Below, one piece after another: positions 14,880 through 22,360 of a DNA stretch of 36,635 nucleotides. The notes under the pieces were generated by a model. It was not told where the DNA came from and did not search any database. It was given only the letters and a program-made list of their open reading frames with translations. The number at the start of each line of letters is the position of its first letter. Within the stretch, counting starts at the first letter, position 1. Source of the stretch: Victivallales bacterium (GTDB taxonomy: Bacteria; Verrucomicrobiota; Lentisphaeria; Oligosphaerales; Oligosphaeraceae); the NCBI GenBank assembly GCA_017617415.1, contig JAFZWH010000174.1, forward strand, positions 1 through 36,635, read 5' to 3'. A program made the position numbers and the translations under genes.

Positions 14880-15050
14880 ATGAATATGATTAGATTCATT
14901 AAGCAGGCACAGTCTCTTGACCCAAACGGGCTTCGATTCCTGCTTGAGGCATTGCTTACAAAAAAGCGCCAAGCGAAATTTGGCACATCAGAATACGCGA
15001 ATTTGCAAGCTCAGTTCGATATAGTTTTTAAGCTTCTCTTGGGGAAATAG
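14880..15050 (+). CDS. 56-residue protein of unknown function
   Basis: A small gene with AAGGA before its ATG. The product starts MNMIRFIKQAQSLDPNGLRF and is helical, basic and amphipathic (LLEALLTKKRQAKFG, then FDIVFKLLLGK). No signal peptide or convincing membrane segment is seen and no family is recognised. Its basic charge is the opposite of the two acidic peptides just upstream, so a complex between them is possible, in the manner of a small toxin-antitoxin or mimic pair; this is inference. It lies in the same predicted sigma-54 transcript. Confidence 0.6.
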   Translation: MNMIRFIKQAQSLDPNGLRFLLEALLTKKRQAKFGTSEYANLQAQFDIVFKLLLGK

Positions 15051-15115
15051 CTAGGTAAATACTAAAACAGTGCTTCGGCTAACCGCAACTACTACCACCT
15101 CAACCTTGTAATCTA

Positions 15116-15142
15116 GGCTGTCCGCCGTTCGCGGCGGCAGCC
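15116..15142 (+). other. RNA hairpin with TTCG tetraloop, copy 3
   Basis: Same outer GGCTG/CAGCC helix and bulged T as the earlier copies, but the inner helix is 6 bp (CCGCCG/CGGCGG) and the loop is TTCG. Exchange of one stable tetraloop for another while the stem is kept indicates selection on RNA structure. Confidence 0.7.
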
Positions 15143-15180
15143 ACTTACGACAACCCCATAACCACAAGGAGACACGACTG

Positions 15181-15489
15181 ATGAAGTACATAGTCAATCA
15201 TCCCAAAGGCTACCGCCACGCCATTATGGCCTGCATCCAGAACCAGATGCCTTTCATCCTCAATTCCGCGAAGGAGGTCGTTTTGACCGAGCCGACAAAA
15301 ACCGGCATCGACGCCCTCATCAAAGCCGGCACCACGGTTGCCAAGCCAGACCAAGGTGAAATCTGCGTGCTGGACAGCCAGCGGGAGGGTGGCGAGACGG
15401 CACAGGATGCTTCCAGCACTGAAACACAGCCTGACGAGCCGCCGCCCCATGGCATCCTTGACCACATCTCGAAGTGGTTCAAGAAATAA
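15181..15489 (+). CDS. 102-residue protein of unknown function
   Basis: Soluble product with a folded-looking N-terminal half (MKYIVNHPKGYRHAIMACIQ ... LTEPTKTGIDALIKAGTTV) and an acidic, Gln/Pro/Ser-rich linker. It ends in HGILDHISKWFKK, a short amphipathic basic helix that could touch a membrane or partner. AAGGAG lies upstream of the ATG. No family recognised. It is the fourth gene of the predicted sigma-54 operon, directly before two membrane-associated proteins. Confidence 0.72.
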   Translation: MKYIVNHPKGYRHAIMACIQNQMPFILNSAKEVVLTEPTKTGIDALIKAGTTVAKPDQGEICVLDSQREGGETAQDASSTETQPDEPPPHGILDHISKWFKK

Positions 15490-15609
15490 CCGTCTGTGAA
15501 TGCCTTGTGTGACCCAGAAAAGGAGGATGTAGCTTACCCTATTCCACTTGACACCACAATCGGCTACCTCTGTCGGGGCAGCCACCCACCTCAACAAGAA
15601 GGAACATCA

Positions 15610-16617
15610 ATGGATAACTCCCCAAAAGAAACGACGAAGAAGCCCAGCAAGAAGGCCTGGTTTGTGCTCGCTCTTATCATCCTTTGCCTCATCCTCGCCG
15701 AGGTCTTCAGGCCCACGTTCTCCATGAAGTTGTTCCCGCATGTCGGAGTTCAGGAATCTTCTCTCAGTGAAGAGGAAATCAACGAGTTGCTTCGCGAACA
15801 CGCCACGGAGTACCAAAGCCGTAACCACCAGCTGCTGAAAGATTTCGAGGCGAAACTGAAGACTCTTGGCCAGGAACATTACCAGCAGGCTCGTCGAAAC
15901 ATCGCGCCGTTTACCCGTGAAGTCACGTCCTTTTCCTTCTGCGGTAAGATGTGCGCCTATCTGGCGTGGGACAAGATAAACGGCACGACCTATATGGCCG
16001 ATAGCCTCGGTCCGCTGTTGAGCACCTACCTCTACGTCCCTTGCGGTGAGGCCCAGGCCGAAATCCTCAATGCTCTTTGCGACTTCATTGTGCAGATTCA
16101 GGAGAACGACACGCAGTTCCGGGCCGGCCTGATGGAGCTGTCGAAGGAGAACAACTTCGTCCTCAAGGACTTCGCCTCGCAGGACGCCTTCCGCAGCTCC
16201 ATCGAGAAGTTGTCCGGCGAAATCCTCTCCTTTGCCTTGGATAAAACCATGGTGGCGGTTGGAGCCGGCCTGGAAGTCATCTTCATCCGCTCGACCATTG
16301 CCGCCATCAGCAAACTCGCCACTGGTGTGGTATCACGACTGAGCGCGACGGCCGCATCAAGCACTCTGATCGTCGCCGACGGCCCCCTCCCCATTGGTGA
16401 CATCATCTTCGGTGGCATCGCCATCGGCAGCCTCGCCTGGACCAGTTACGACATCTACAAGATCAGCAAGAAGCTTCCGCAGGAGCTGACCAACACCACG
16501 AGGGAACTCATCGACCGTTGCGAGCGGGAAACCCGGCAGGAGGCATTGACGCGAGCCCGTGCCATCGTGCGACTTTGTGACCAGGGCTGCAAGGAATTCA
16601 CCAAGACCATCAACTAA
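15610..16617 (+). CDS. Membrane-anchored protein of unknown function
   Basis: A 335-residue protein with an N-terminal transmembrane anchor (about 16-34, AWFVLALIILCLILAEVF). A helical soluble domain follows (35-200), then a hydrophobic Gly/Ala-rich region (about 210-290) that could form one or two further membrane or pore-like helices. An in-frame GTG at 15496 would add 38 residues, but that stretch covers a degenerate copy of the hairpin linker, and AAGAAGGA sits just before 15610, so I chose 15610. No family recognised. The gene lies 24 bases before the next one. The pair may form an envelope complex. Confidence 0.75.
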   Translation: MDNSPKETTKKPSKKAWFVLALIILCLILAEVFRPTFSMKLFPHVGVQESSLSEEEINELLREHATEYQSRNHQLLKDFEAKLKTLGQEHYQQARRNIAPFTREVTSFSFCGKMCAYLAWDKINGTTYMADSLGPLLSTYLYVPCGEAQAEILNALCDFIVQIQENDTQFRAGLMELSKENNFVLKDFASQDAFRSSIEKLSGEILSFALDKTMVAVGAGLEVIFIRSTIAAISKLATGVVSRLSATAASSTLIVADGPLPIGDIIFGGIAIGSLAWTSYDIYKISKKLPQELTNTTRELIDRCERETRQEALTRARAIVRLCDQGCKEFTKTIN

Positions 16618-16641
16618 CTACAATAAAACAAGGAGTTTACA

Positions 16642-17538
16642 ATGATTCATAAAACTGTCATTCTCTTTACTTTGCTCTTCACCGTGTCCATGGTGTTCGC
16701 CGGACCAGCAAGTGCCGTCACAAGGAGAGTCGTGTCCGAGACCATCGAGCAGGCCGCGAAGAAAAGCGGCAAAGCCCTCACCCCGGCCGTCCGCAAGGCC
16801 TCCGAAAAGGCGCTGACGCAGGCCTGCAAGCAATATGGCGACGACGTCCTGAAAGTGGTGGCCCGCGGCGGTCTGGAGACGCTTGAGCAGGGAAGCAAGC
16901 ACGGAACGGACTTCTGGAGGATATGCTCGCGCACTCCGCAGGTGGCCCGCAGCTTTGCCCTGCACGCGGACGACCTCCTGCCGCTTGCGCGTCGCATCGG
17001 ACCGGAATTCGTGAAACTGGAGGGGCGGGTGCCCGGACTGGGGAAGAAGGCCGTGGAGTGCTTTGGCGACGATGCGGTCAAGGTCCTGGTCAAGCTCTCG
17101 CCGGATGATGCCGCCAAGATGATCGCATACGCAGGCAAGGCGGATTCCCCAAAGACGGCAAAACTCCTGCTGAAACATTACAAGAAGACCAGCGGGACCA
17201 TCCTCAAGCATCTGGACGGGAAGCGGATTATGGCCGTTGGCCTTTCGGCGGCCATGGTCACTGCAGCCTACAAGGTCAGCGACGGCGTGGAGGATGGCCT
17301 CAAGGATGTGGCGCACAACTCCCCTGAGACCTTCACGCGCTCTATCGAGCGACCGCTGACCGTTGGTTTTGCCGTTGGCTCATTGGGACTGCTGGGGCTG
17401 GTTTGGTGGCTGCTCGCACAGGCCCGCGGCTTCCTGAGCAACCTGTTTCCCAAAAAGCGGCGCGAGAATACAACAACGCCGGACGATGCCCGGAAAACCA
17501 TATCGTCAGAAGGAAACGGTTCGCGTCAGGCGGAGTAA
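16642..17538 (+). CDS. Secreted or periplasmic protein with two C-terminal membrane segments
   Basis: A 298-residue protein with a cleavable-type signal peptide (MIHKTVILFTLLFTVSMVFA) and a long helical region of repeats such as ACKQYGDDVLKVVARGGLETL and VECFGDDAVKVLVKLSPDD. Two hydrophobic segments follow (about 195-210 and 236-257) and then a basic, polar tail. The GDDxLKVxxxxG element appears twice, suggesting a helical repeat domain. I recall similar proteins as uncharacterised, but I assign no function. AAGGAG lies upstream of the ATG. It is predicted to be co-transcribed with the membrane protein before it and RNase H after it. Confidence 0.78.
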   Translation: MIHKTVILFTLLFTVSMVFAGPASAVTRRVVSETIEQAAKKSGKALTPAVRKASEKALTQACKQYGDDVLKVVARGGLETLEQGSKHGTDFWRICSRTPQVARSFALHADDLLPLARRIGPEFVKLEGRVPGLGKKAVECFGDDAVKVLVKLSPDDAAKMIAYAGKADSPKTAKLLLKHYKKTSGTILKHLDGKRIMAVGLSAAMVTAAYKVSDGVEDGLKDVAHNSPETFTRSIERPLTVGFAVGSLGLLGLVWWLLAQARGFLSNLFPKKRRENTTTPDDARKTISSEGNGSRQAE

Positions 17539-17581
17539 TATCACCATCAACAGGTATCACTCAAGGAGGAAATAGGTCACG

Positions 17582-18076
17582 ATGATAACAGTGTTCACTG
17601 ATGGCAGTTGTGTGTGTGGCAATCCTGGTAATGCGGCATGTGCATACATCGCCATACGCGATGACATGCTGCTCGACGCAAGCGGGATTCCAATGGGGAA
17701 ATCGACCAACAACCGTAGCGAGTTGAATGGGATCATACATGGGCTCTTGGCGGCAGCCAAGCTGGCCTGCCCGTGTGAGGACGTGCTGCTGGTAACGGAT
17801 AGTATGTATGGGGTGGACGGTTTCTGGAAGGCCAGAAATAACGCCATGAGGCGAGTGGCCAACCACGACCTTTGGAATGAAATTGCCGATGCAGTGGAGG
17901 CACTCGTCACGGCCGGTCATGCACTGCAAATCGAGTGGGTACGCGGACACAACGGCAATCTGGGCAATACACGCTGCGATAGACTCGCCAGGAACACTGC
18001 ACGCACACAGATGCAACACACATCAGCCATGGTCTTAAAAAAAGATTGCCTTGTTTCCTCCGGCTCCTTGGTTTAG
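17582..18076 (+). CDS. rnhA: Ribonuclease HI
   Basis: A 164-residue RNase HI that cuts the RNA strand of RNA-DNA hybrids with two metal ions. The catalytic residues are all present: D7 in TDGSC, E47 in NNRSELNG, D73 in VTDSMYG and D133 in NTRCDRLA, with the flexible-loop histidine in WVRGHNGNLGN. A very strong Shine-Dalgarno sequence (AAGGAGG) precedes the ATG. Position at the end of the predicted sigma-54 operon, 43 bases behind the secreted protein gene, is unusual for a housekeeping rnhA. It may be a second, inducible copy that acts on hybrids made during phage or plasmid replication. Confidence 0.92.
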   Translation: MITVFTDGSCVCGNPGNAACAYIAIRDDMLLDASGIPMGKSTNNRSELNGIIHGLLAAAKLACPCEDVLLVTDSMYGVDGFWKARNNAMRRVANHDLWNEIADAVEALVTAGHALQIEWVRGHNGNLGNTRCDRLARNTARTQMQHTSAMVLKKDCLVSSGSLV

Positions 18077-18879
18077 TGTTTGCAAATCCCTTGCCCTTTT
18101 GCCATATTCATTGACAGATGTTTGCAAGCGATTTTGCACCGATCAGCCAAGGCCTCGGGTTGGTTGCCGAATTCCTTCAAAATCTGGAAGTCCATTCCCG
18201 CTACAACTCCAGGCGGTGTTGCTGAATGACTACCCCCGGCGGCACGGCGGAACTCGAGGTGCTTCGTGACAAAACGCGACAGGTTTTGACAATTCGCTTC
18301 GGGATAGTGAAGAATCACTTTGACTCCATAAAGTAACTCATCAGCCATTCCACTGGATTGGCCCTTGATAAAAAAACGCACAGAAGCTTCACGGGATGAG
18401 GCCTATATTTACTCGTGGATATACATACCTGAAGACACCTTGACATCCTGAAAATGCCCTTTTCGTGGCCGTAAGGGGCATTCCCCTCTTTGAAAAGGCC
18501 TTTTTTACGCTCGGTGCAAACAAGTACCGCCCCGCAGCAATTCCAGTCAATGCCACAGAACGATGACCGTTCCGACGGCATGGCAAAGTTGGCACTCATC
18601 CGTGACAAAAATAACAAATTCTGACAAATTAGTTTGCCATGTTCTTTCCACTTCGTACACCAGATTCGCTCTTTTTCTGTCAAGAAGTCCACCTTTTTTC
18701 ATTTCCAACCAGTTGGGGAAATCCACGGTGACCTCCTCCATCGCCATTTTTTCCACCCAAATGTTTTCGCACTTGGCATTTGCTTGGAAATAAACAACGG
18801 AATCGGTTTGACGTGTTAGATTGGTCTCATGGCGGGTAGTTGAGATACGACGGAAAATGAAAAGAACGGAGAATCACCT
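18077..18879. other. Intergenic region, no confident gene; decayed minus-strand frames
   Basis: About 800 bases without a convincing gene. Several short minus-strand frames (for example 18547-18756 and 18073-18381) have protein-like patches, but they switch frame, lack good ribosome binding sites and match no family known to me. They could be remnants of a pseudogene. The region contains a diverged duplication (see separate entry). Confidence 0.5.
18188..18627. repeat. Diverged 105-bp duplication (18188-18292 and 18522-18627)
   Basis: The two segments align through their length, sharing AAGT...CCCGC...CCAG, then CCG.CGGCA.GGC and the exact motif CGTGACAAAA (18265-18274 and 18601-18610), followed by TGACAA. 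The offset is 334-335 bp. Conservation of the TGACAAAA/TGACAA part in non-coding DNA suggests a binding site or mobile remnant. Confidence 0.5.
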
Positions 18880-19686
18880 ATGACGACAATACCAAATCCA
18901 CTCTATGGTGCCATCGGGGGCGACCTGGTCGGCTCCATCTACGAGTTCTGCAACATCAAGACCAAGGAGTTCGAACTGGTCAAGGAGGAATGTTGTCTGA
19001 CTGACGACTCGGCGCTCACGATGGCCACGGCGGACGCAATCCTTGGCGGACAAGCAGAGTATGCCAGATACTACCACGCTTGGGGAAACCGTCACCCCCA
19101 CATGGGCTACGGCGGAAAGTTCCGCTGGTGGCTGGAACTGCCATTTGAGGAGACTTTCCCCTACGGCAGCTGGGGCAACGGCGCGGCGATGCGCGTGAGC
19201 CCGGTGGGCTTCGCCTTCGACACGGAGGATGAGGTGCTGGACGCGGCCGAGGCTTCCGCATCCGCGACACACAACCATCCGGAGGGAGTGCGGGGTGCGC
19301 AGGCCACCGCGATGGCGGTCCTCCTGGCCCGCCGTGGCGAAACAATGAAGGCCATCCAGACCGAAATCGAGCGACGCTTCGACTACGACCTTTCCACGCC
19401 TCTGGATGTCATCCGTCCGGAATACGAATTCGACGTCTCGTGCCAGGGGACGGTCCCGGTCGCCATCCGCGCGTTCCTGCAGTCGTGGTGCTATGAGGAC
19501 GCCATCCGCAACGCCGTCAGCCTGGGCGGCGACAGCGACACCATCGCGGCCATCACCGGCGGGATTGCCCTCGCGTACTACAAGGAGATGCCGCGGCGGC
19601 TAGTGGAAGCCATCGAAGTACGCCTCACGCCGGACATGCGCGAGGTTTGCGAGGCCTTCGGCCAACGCTTCCCGCTGACTGTATGA
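18880..19686 (+). CDS. ADP-ribosylglycohydrolase, short form
   Basis: A 268-residue minimal ADP-ribosylglycohydrolase. It has the start YGAIGGDLVGSIYE, the metal site TDDS (41-44), the THNHPEG segment and the second metal site GGDSDTIAAITGGIA (216-230). Such enzymes remove ADP-ribose from protein or nucleic acid. It is cytosolic and of typical length. CGGAGA precedes the ATG. It is followed by a zincin-like gene and a sirtuin on the same strand, so the three probably form an operon handling NAD-derived modification. It is clearly different from the long-form paralogue at 31-1593. Confidence 0.9.
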   Translation: MTTIPNPLYGAIGGDLVGSIYEFCNIKTKEFELVKEECCLTDDSALTMATADAILGGQAEYARYYHAWGNRHPHMGYGGKFRWWLELPFEETFPYGSWGNGAAMRVSPVGFAFDTEDEVLDAAEASASATHNHPEGVRGAQATAMAVLLARRGETMKAIQTEIERRFDYDLSTPLDVIRPEYEFDVSCQGTVPVAIRAFLQSWCYEDAIRNAVSLGGDSDTIAAITGGIALAYYKEMPRRLVEAIEVRLTPDMREVCEAFGQRFPLTV

Positions 19687-19724
19687 ATAACTAATTAATC
19701 AACAACAAGTTATTAAAATTCAAT

Positions 19725-20306
19725 GTGCTCCATCGACTTTTCGACAACTTGGGCAACCTGCATGTCTCCAAGGCCAGCTTAACGGCCTCGAAGTACAAAA
19801 TCCGTGGCGAATTGCGCAAGATGGGATTTCTGTCTGCCGGTTCGCCACTGGATAAGGTCCAATGCATTCTCGAGTTCCGCTGGTCTGGCCTGGCTGGATA
19901 CATGGGGTGGTATTTCTCGTCGGATCAGAACATTCACATCCCAACCTTCTGCATTGCCGCCATGTTACCGAATGGTGAAAAGCGCATCCTTGCGGACGTG
20001 CTTCGCCATGAATATGGCCACGCCCTGGAGGGAAAATACTGGAAATTCTTCCACTGCAAAGAATTCCGTGATGTCTTCGGGAAGCCCTACGGCACCAGCA
20101 AGTCCCTCGACACCAATGCGAACCATTACGTCTCCACCTACGCCATGACCTGTTCCCAGGAGGATTTTGCCGAGACGTTCATGTATTACATTAAGTACAA
20201 AGGGAAAGTGCCATTGAAATGGTCGGACAACCGCGCGATTCGAATAAAGTGGTTGTTCATCAACGACCTATGCGTAAAGATCACCTTGCAAAATGGAGGA
20301 TCATGA
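19725..20306 (+). CDS. Zincin-like metallopeptidase
   Basis: A 193-residue protein with a zinc-protease motif HEYGH (95-99) and a downstream QEDFAETF (E150) that fits the third zinc ligand of gluzincin-type folds. No signal peptide is present, so it would act in the cytosol unless the start is misplaced. A GTG at 19725 is the only plausible start in frame; there is no good Shine-Dalgarno sequence. The gene overlaps the sirtuin start by four bases (ATGA), indicating coupling. The peptidase substrate is unknown; a protein regulated by ADP-ribosylation or deacylation is a guess. Confidence 0.7.
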   Translation: MLHRLFDNLGNLHVSKASLTASKYKIRGELRKMGFLSAGSPLDKVQCILEFRWSGLAGYMGWYFSSDQNIHIPTFCIAAMLPNGEKRILADVLRHEYGHALEGKYWKFFHCKEFRDVFGKPYGTSKSLDTNANHYVSTYAMTCSQEDFAETFMYYIKYKGKVPLKWSDNRAIRIKWLFINDLCVKITLQNGGS

Positions 20307-21034
20307 TGAATCTAGAAGAAGCCAGAAAAACCATTCGGAACGCAAAGCACATTGCGGTGCTTTCGGGCGCAGGCATGTCCACGGAAAGTGGCCTGCCGGA
20401 TTTTCGCTCGCAGAAGGGCATCTACAACACCCTGACCACGGCGTTGACCTTCCGCATCGAACTGTTCCGCATCTACCCGCAGCGCTTCTATCGCGTAATC
20501 GGACCATTCTACCAGCAGTGCGTCAGCGCCGAGCCGAATGCAGGGCATCGTGCACTGGCGGAACTGGAACGGCGCGGGAAGACGGTCGAAATCGCCACGC
20601 AGAATGTGGACTGCCTGCATCAGAAGGCGGGCTCCAGCCATGTGTATGAAGTCCACGGCACCATCGACACGGTGAGTTGCCGGAAATGCCATGGACACTT
20701 CAAGGCTTCGCAATTTGCGACGGTTTTCGCGCAGGGCAAGGTCCCGCATTGTCCCACTTGTGGCAAGGTGCTGAAGCCAGATCTAGTCTTCTTCGGCGAG
20801 GCACTCCCCGACGAGCCGATGCGGCTGGCGCAACTAGCGTTCCTGAACGCCGACCTGGCGATGGTCCTTGGCACCTCTCTGAAGGTTGGGCCCGCCAACC
20901 AACTGCCGTGTTGCCGCGTGGACGGCACGCCGCTTTTCATCATCAACCAAGACCCCACCTGCCTCGATGATGTGGCAGACTTCGTCTCCCACGAGAAAAT
21001 TGGCGAGATTCTCCCGAGGCTGATCGAGGCTTGA
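20303..21034 (+). CDS. Sir2-family NAD-dependent deacylase
   Basis: A 243-residue sirtuin with all core motifs: SGAGMSTESGLPDFRS (NAD binding), TQNVDCLHQKAG, catalytic histidine in EVHGT (H118), a CxxC/CxxC zinc site (C126, C129, C150, C153), LKPDLVFFGE and GTSLKVGP. It removes acyl groups from lysine using NAD; some sirtuins also ADP-ribosylate. The intact zinc site separates it from the SirTM type that lacks it. The ATG at 20303 has GGAGGA just upstream and overlaps the stop of the preceding gene. The ADP-ribosylglycohydrolase two genes earlier suggests linked NAD-based control. Confidence 0.95.
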   Translation: MMNLEEARKTIRNAKHIAVLSGAGMSTESGLPDFRSQKGIYNTLTTALTFRIELFRIYPQRFYRVIGPFYQQCVSAEPNAGHRALAELERRGKTVEIATQNVDCLHQKAGSSHVYEVHGTIDTVSCRKCHGHFKASQFATVFAQGKVPHCPTCGKVLKPDLVFFGEALPDEPMRLAQLAFLNADLAMVLGTSLKVGPANQLPCCRVDGTPLFIINQDPTCLDDVADFVSHEKIGEILPRLIEA

Positions 21035-21070
21035 TGGACCAGACCTGAAATCTTGAGATAATTGACAACC

Positions 21071-22180
21071 ATGAAACACCTTGTATTTGCAATTTCTTTA
21101 TTGACTTTATGCCTTATTTCCATCGTGGCCTCCGCCCTGCCCCTGAGCCTGATGACACAGAAGGAGCAGCAGGCCCTGCCGGATGCCATTCTGGAGGAGA
21201 ATGGACGCCATCGCGTCAAGCCCGGGGAGACGACCTATAGCCTGGCCAAACAAGTTTGGAAAATAATCAACGACACTGTCTTCGTAGATGGGAAAACACA
21301 ATGGCGTTTTGTAAAACGAGTTCGAATGGCTCTGGATGATTTTCATTCGTTTAACCTAGACGCGTATCCGGGATGCTGTAGCGCGGACAATCTCCCGGCT
21401 GGCGCGATAGTCAAGATGGGGAATCCCATTGAAATATCAACGGAGAAAACAGCGGAGACATTTGCAGGCAGATACTCGATCCATGAATACGAGTTTTTGG
21501 GACAAAGCTGCGACAATATCGAGTGCAGATGGTCTATCATGTGGCCAGAGGACAGATGCGGATTGTTTCCCAATGGATGCAAGAAACTCCAATCCCTCAT
21601 CATTCAAAAATGCTTCGGGTACGAGGATGCATTCAATGATAGATACGAAGCACCAGATACGGATGAAATAGAGGTGGCTGAAGCGGAGTTCAAGAAACTT
21701 GCGCATCAATTTTATCGTGCAGAGCTCGAAGAATACCGTGGACCATGGGATTTCTCTGCCAAAGGCGAGTTGAGCTGGCCATTTGGGATGGAATGGGAAA
21801 ATGAGACGTGGTATCGACGGCCAGTCATCGTTTTCAAAAACCTCGGTTGTTGGAATCATGGGGGAAATGGCTGCCATGATACCATTAATGCATTCGTCGT
21901 TAGCATACCTGACGGGAAAATATTGAATGAACATGATTATTTCAAGGAGGATGCGTTGGGGGATCTTTACAAATTTGTTGGAGATCGCTTTGAACAAAAG
22001 TATGGTACAAAAAGACGTTTCGGAGGGTACCATAGCGAGTACTTCAGCGATTCTTTTTGCGGTTGTTTTATTTCAGTGTCTGAGGAGGGAATGACTTGGT
22101 GGATCGCTCCTTACATTGTTTATGCGAATATATTGTCGGTGACCATCCCTTGGAACGAGCTTGAGCCCTTCGCGAGATAG
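21071..22180 (+). CDS. Secreted protein with LysM-like and DUF3298-like regions
   Basis: A 369-residue protein with a signal peptide (MKHLVFAISLLTLCLISIVASA), so periplasmic or secreted. HRVKPGETTYSLAKQVW resembles the start of a LysM peptidoglycan-binding domain, and DNLPAGAIVKMG its end, but about 50 residues are inserted between. The C-terminal third (NAFVVSIPDGKIL ... FISVSEEGMTWWIAPY ... VTIPWNELEPF) fits DUF3298, the domain seen in RsiV-type anti-sigma factors and lysozyme-binding proteins. Many cysteines (CC, CGC, C..C) suggest disulfides. ATG at 21071 is preferred; an upstream TTG is possible. Confidence 0.68.
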   Translation: MKHLVFAISLLTLCLISIVASALPLSLMTQKEQQALPDAILEENGRHRVKPGETTYSLAKQVWKIINDTVFVDGKTQWRFVKRVRMALDDFHSFNLDAYPGCCSADNLPAGAIVKMGNPIEISTEKTAETFAGRYSIHEYEFLGQSCDNIECRWSIMWPEDRCGLFPNGCKKLQSLIIQKCFGYEDAFNDRYEAPDTDEIEVAEAEFKKLAHQFYRAELEEYRGPWDFSAKGELSWPFGMEWENETWYRRPVIVFKNLGCWNHGGNGCHDTINAFVVSIPDGKILNEHDYFKEDALGDLYKFVGDRFEQKYGTKRRFGGYHSEYFSDSFCGCFISVSEEGMTWWIAPYIVYANILSVTIPWNELEPFAR

Positions 22181-22185
22181 TTTGG

Positions 22186-22338
22186 CGATAGGACGTCAGA
22201 CGTCGGGCGGCAGACGTCGGCGGGACGGCAGACGTTCAGCCAGTCAGGTCTCTGGACTCAAGTCTCTGGACCAGTCAGACACGGGGGCCGCTACGGCCGC
22301 CCAAGGGGGACGTCGGGCGGCAGACATCAGACGACGGC
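22186..22338. repeat. GACGTCA/GTCGGGC heptad repeat tract
   Basis: Non-coding GC-rich tract made largely of 7-base units such as GACGTCA, GACGTCG, GGCGGCA and GTCTCTG-GACTCAA. It lies immediately before the second 32-bp-period array, as at the first DUF4143 gene. Confidence 0.65.
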
Positions 22339-22360
22339 GAGTTAACTATATAATTCCAGA

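Noticed and set aside
14592-15600. Integron gene cassettes
   Set aside because: The ORF-plus-hairpin units look cassette-like, but no attC core (GTTRRRY with its complement) and no tyrosine integrase are visible.
15496-15609. GTG start adding 38 residues to the membrane-anchored protein
   Set aside because: The added stretch covers the degenerate hairpin linker, and AAGAAGGA directly precedes the ATG at 15610.
18073-18756. Minus-strand protein genes in the gap after RNase H
   Set aside because: Frames are short, change frame across a duplicated segment and have no start signals; kept only as a possible pseudogene remnant.
20303-21034. SirTM-type sirtuin of a lipoylation-linked ADP-ribosylation operon
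   Set aside because: The zinc cysteines are intact and there is no GcvH-like or lipoate ligase gene nearby, so an ordinary deacylase is the better call.
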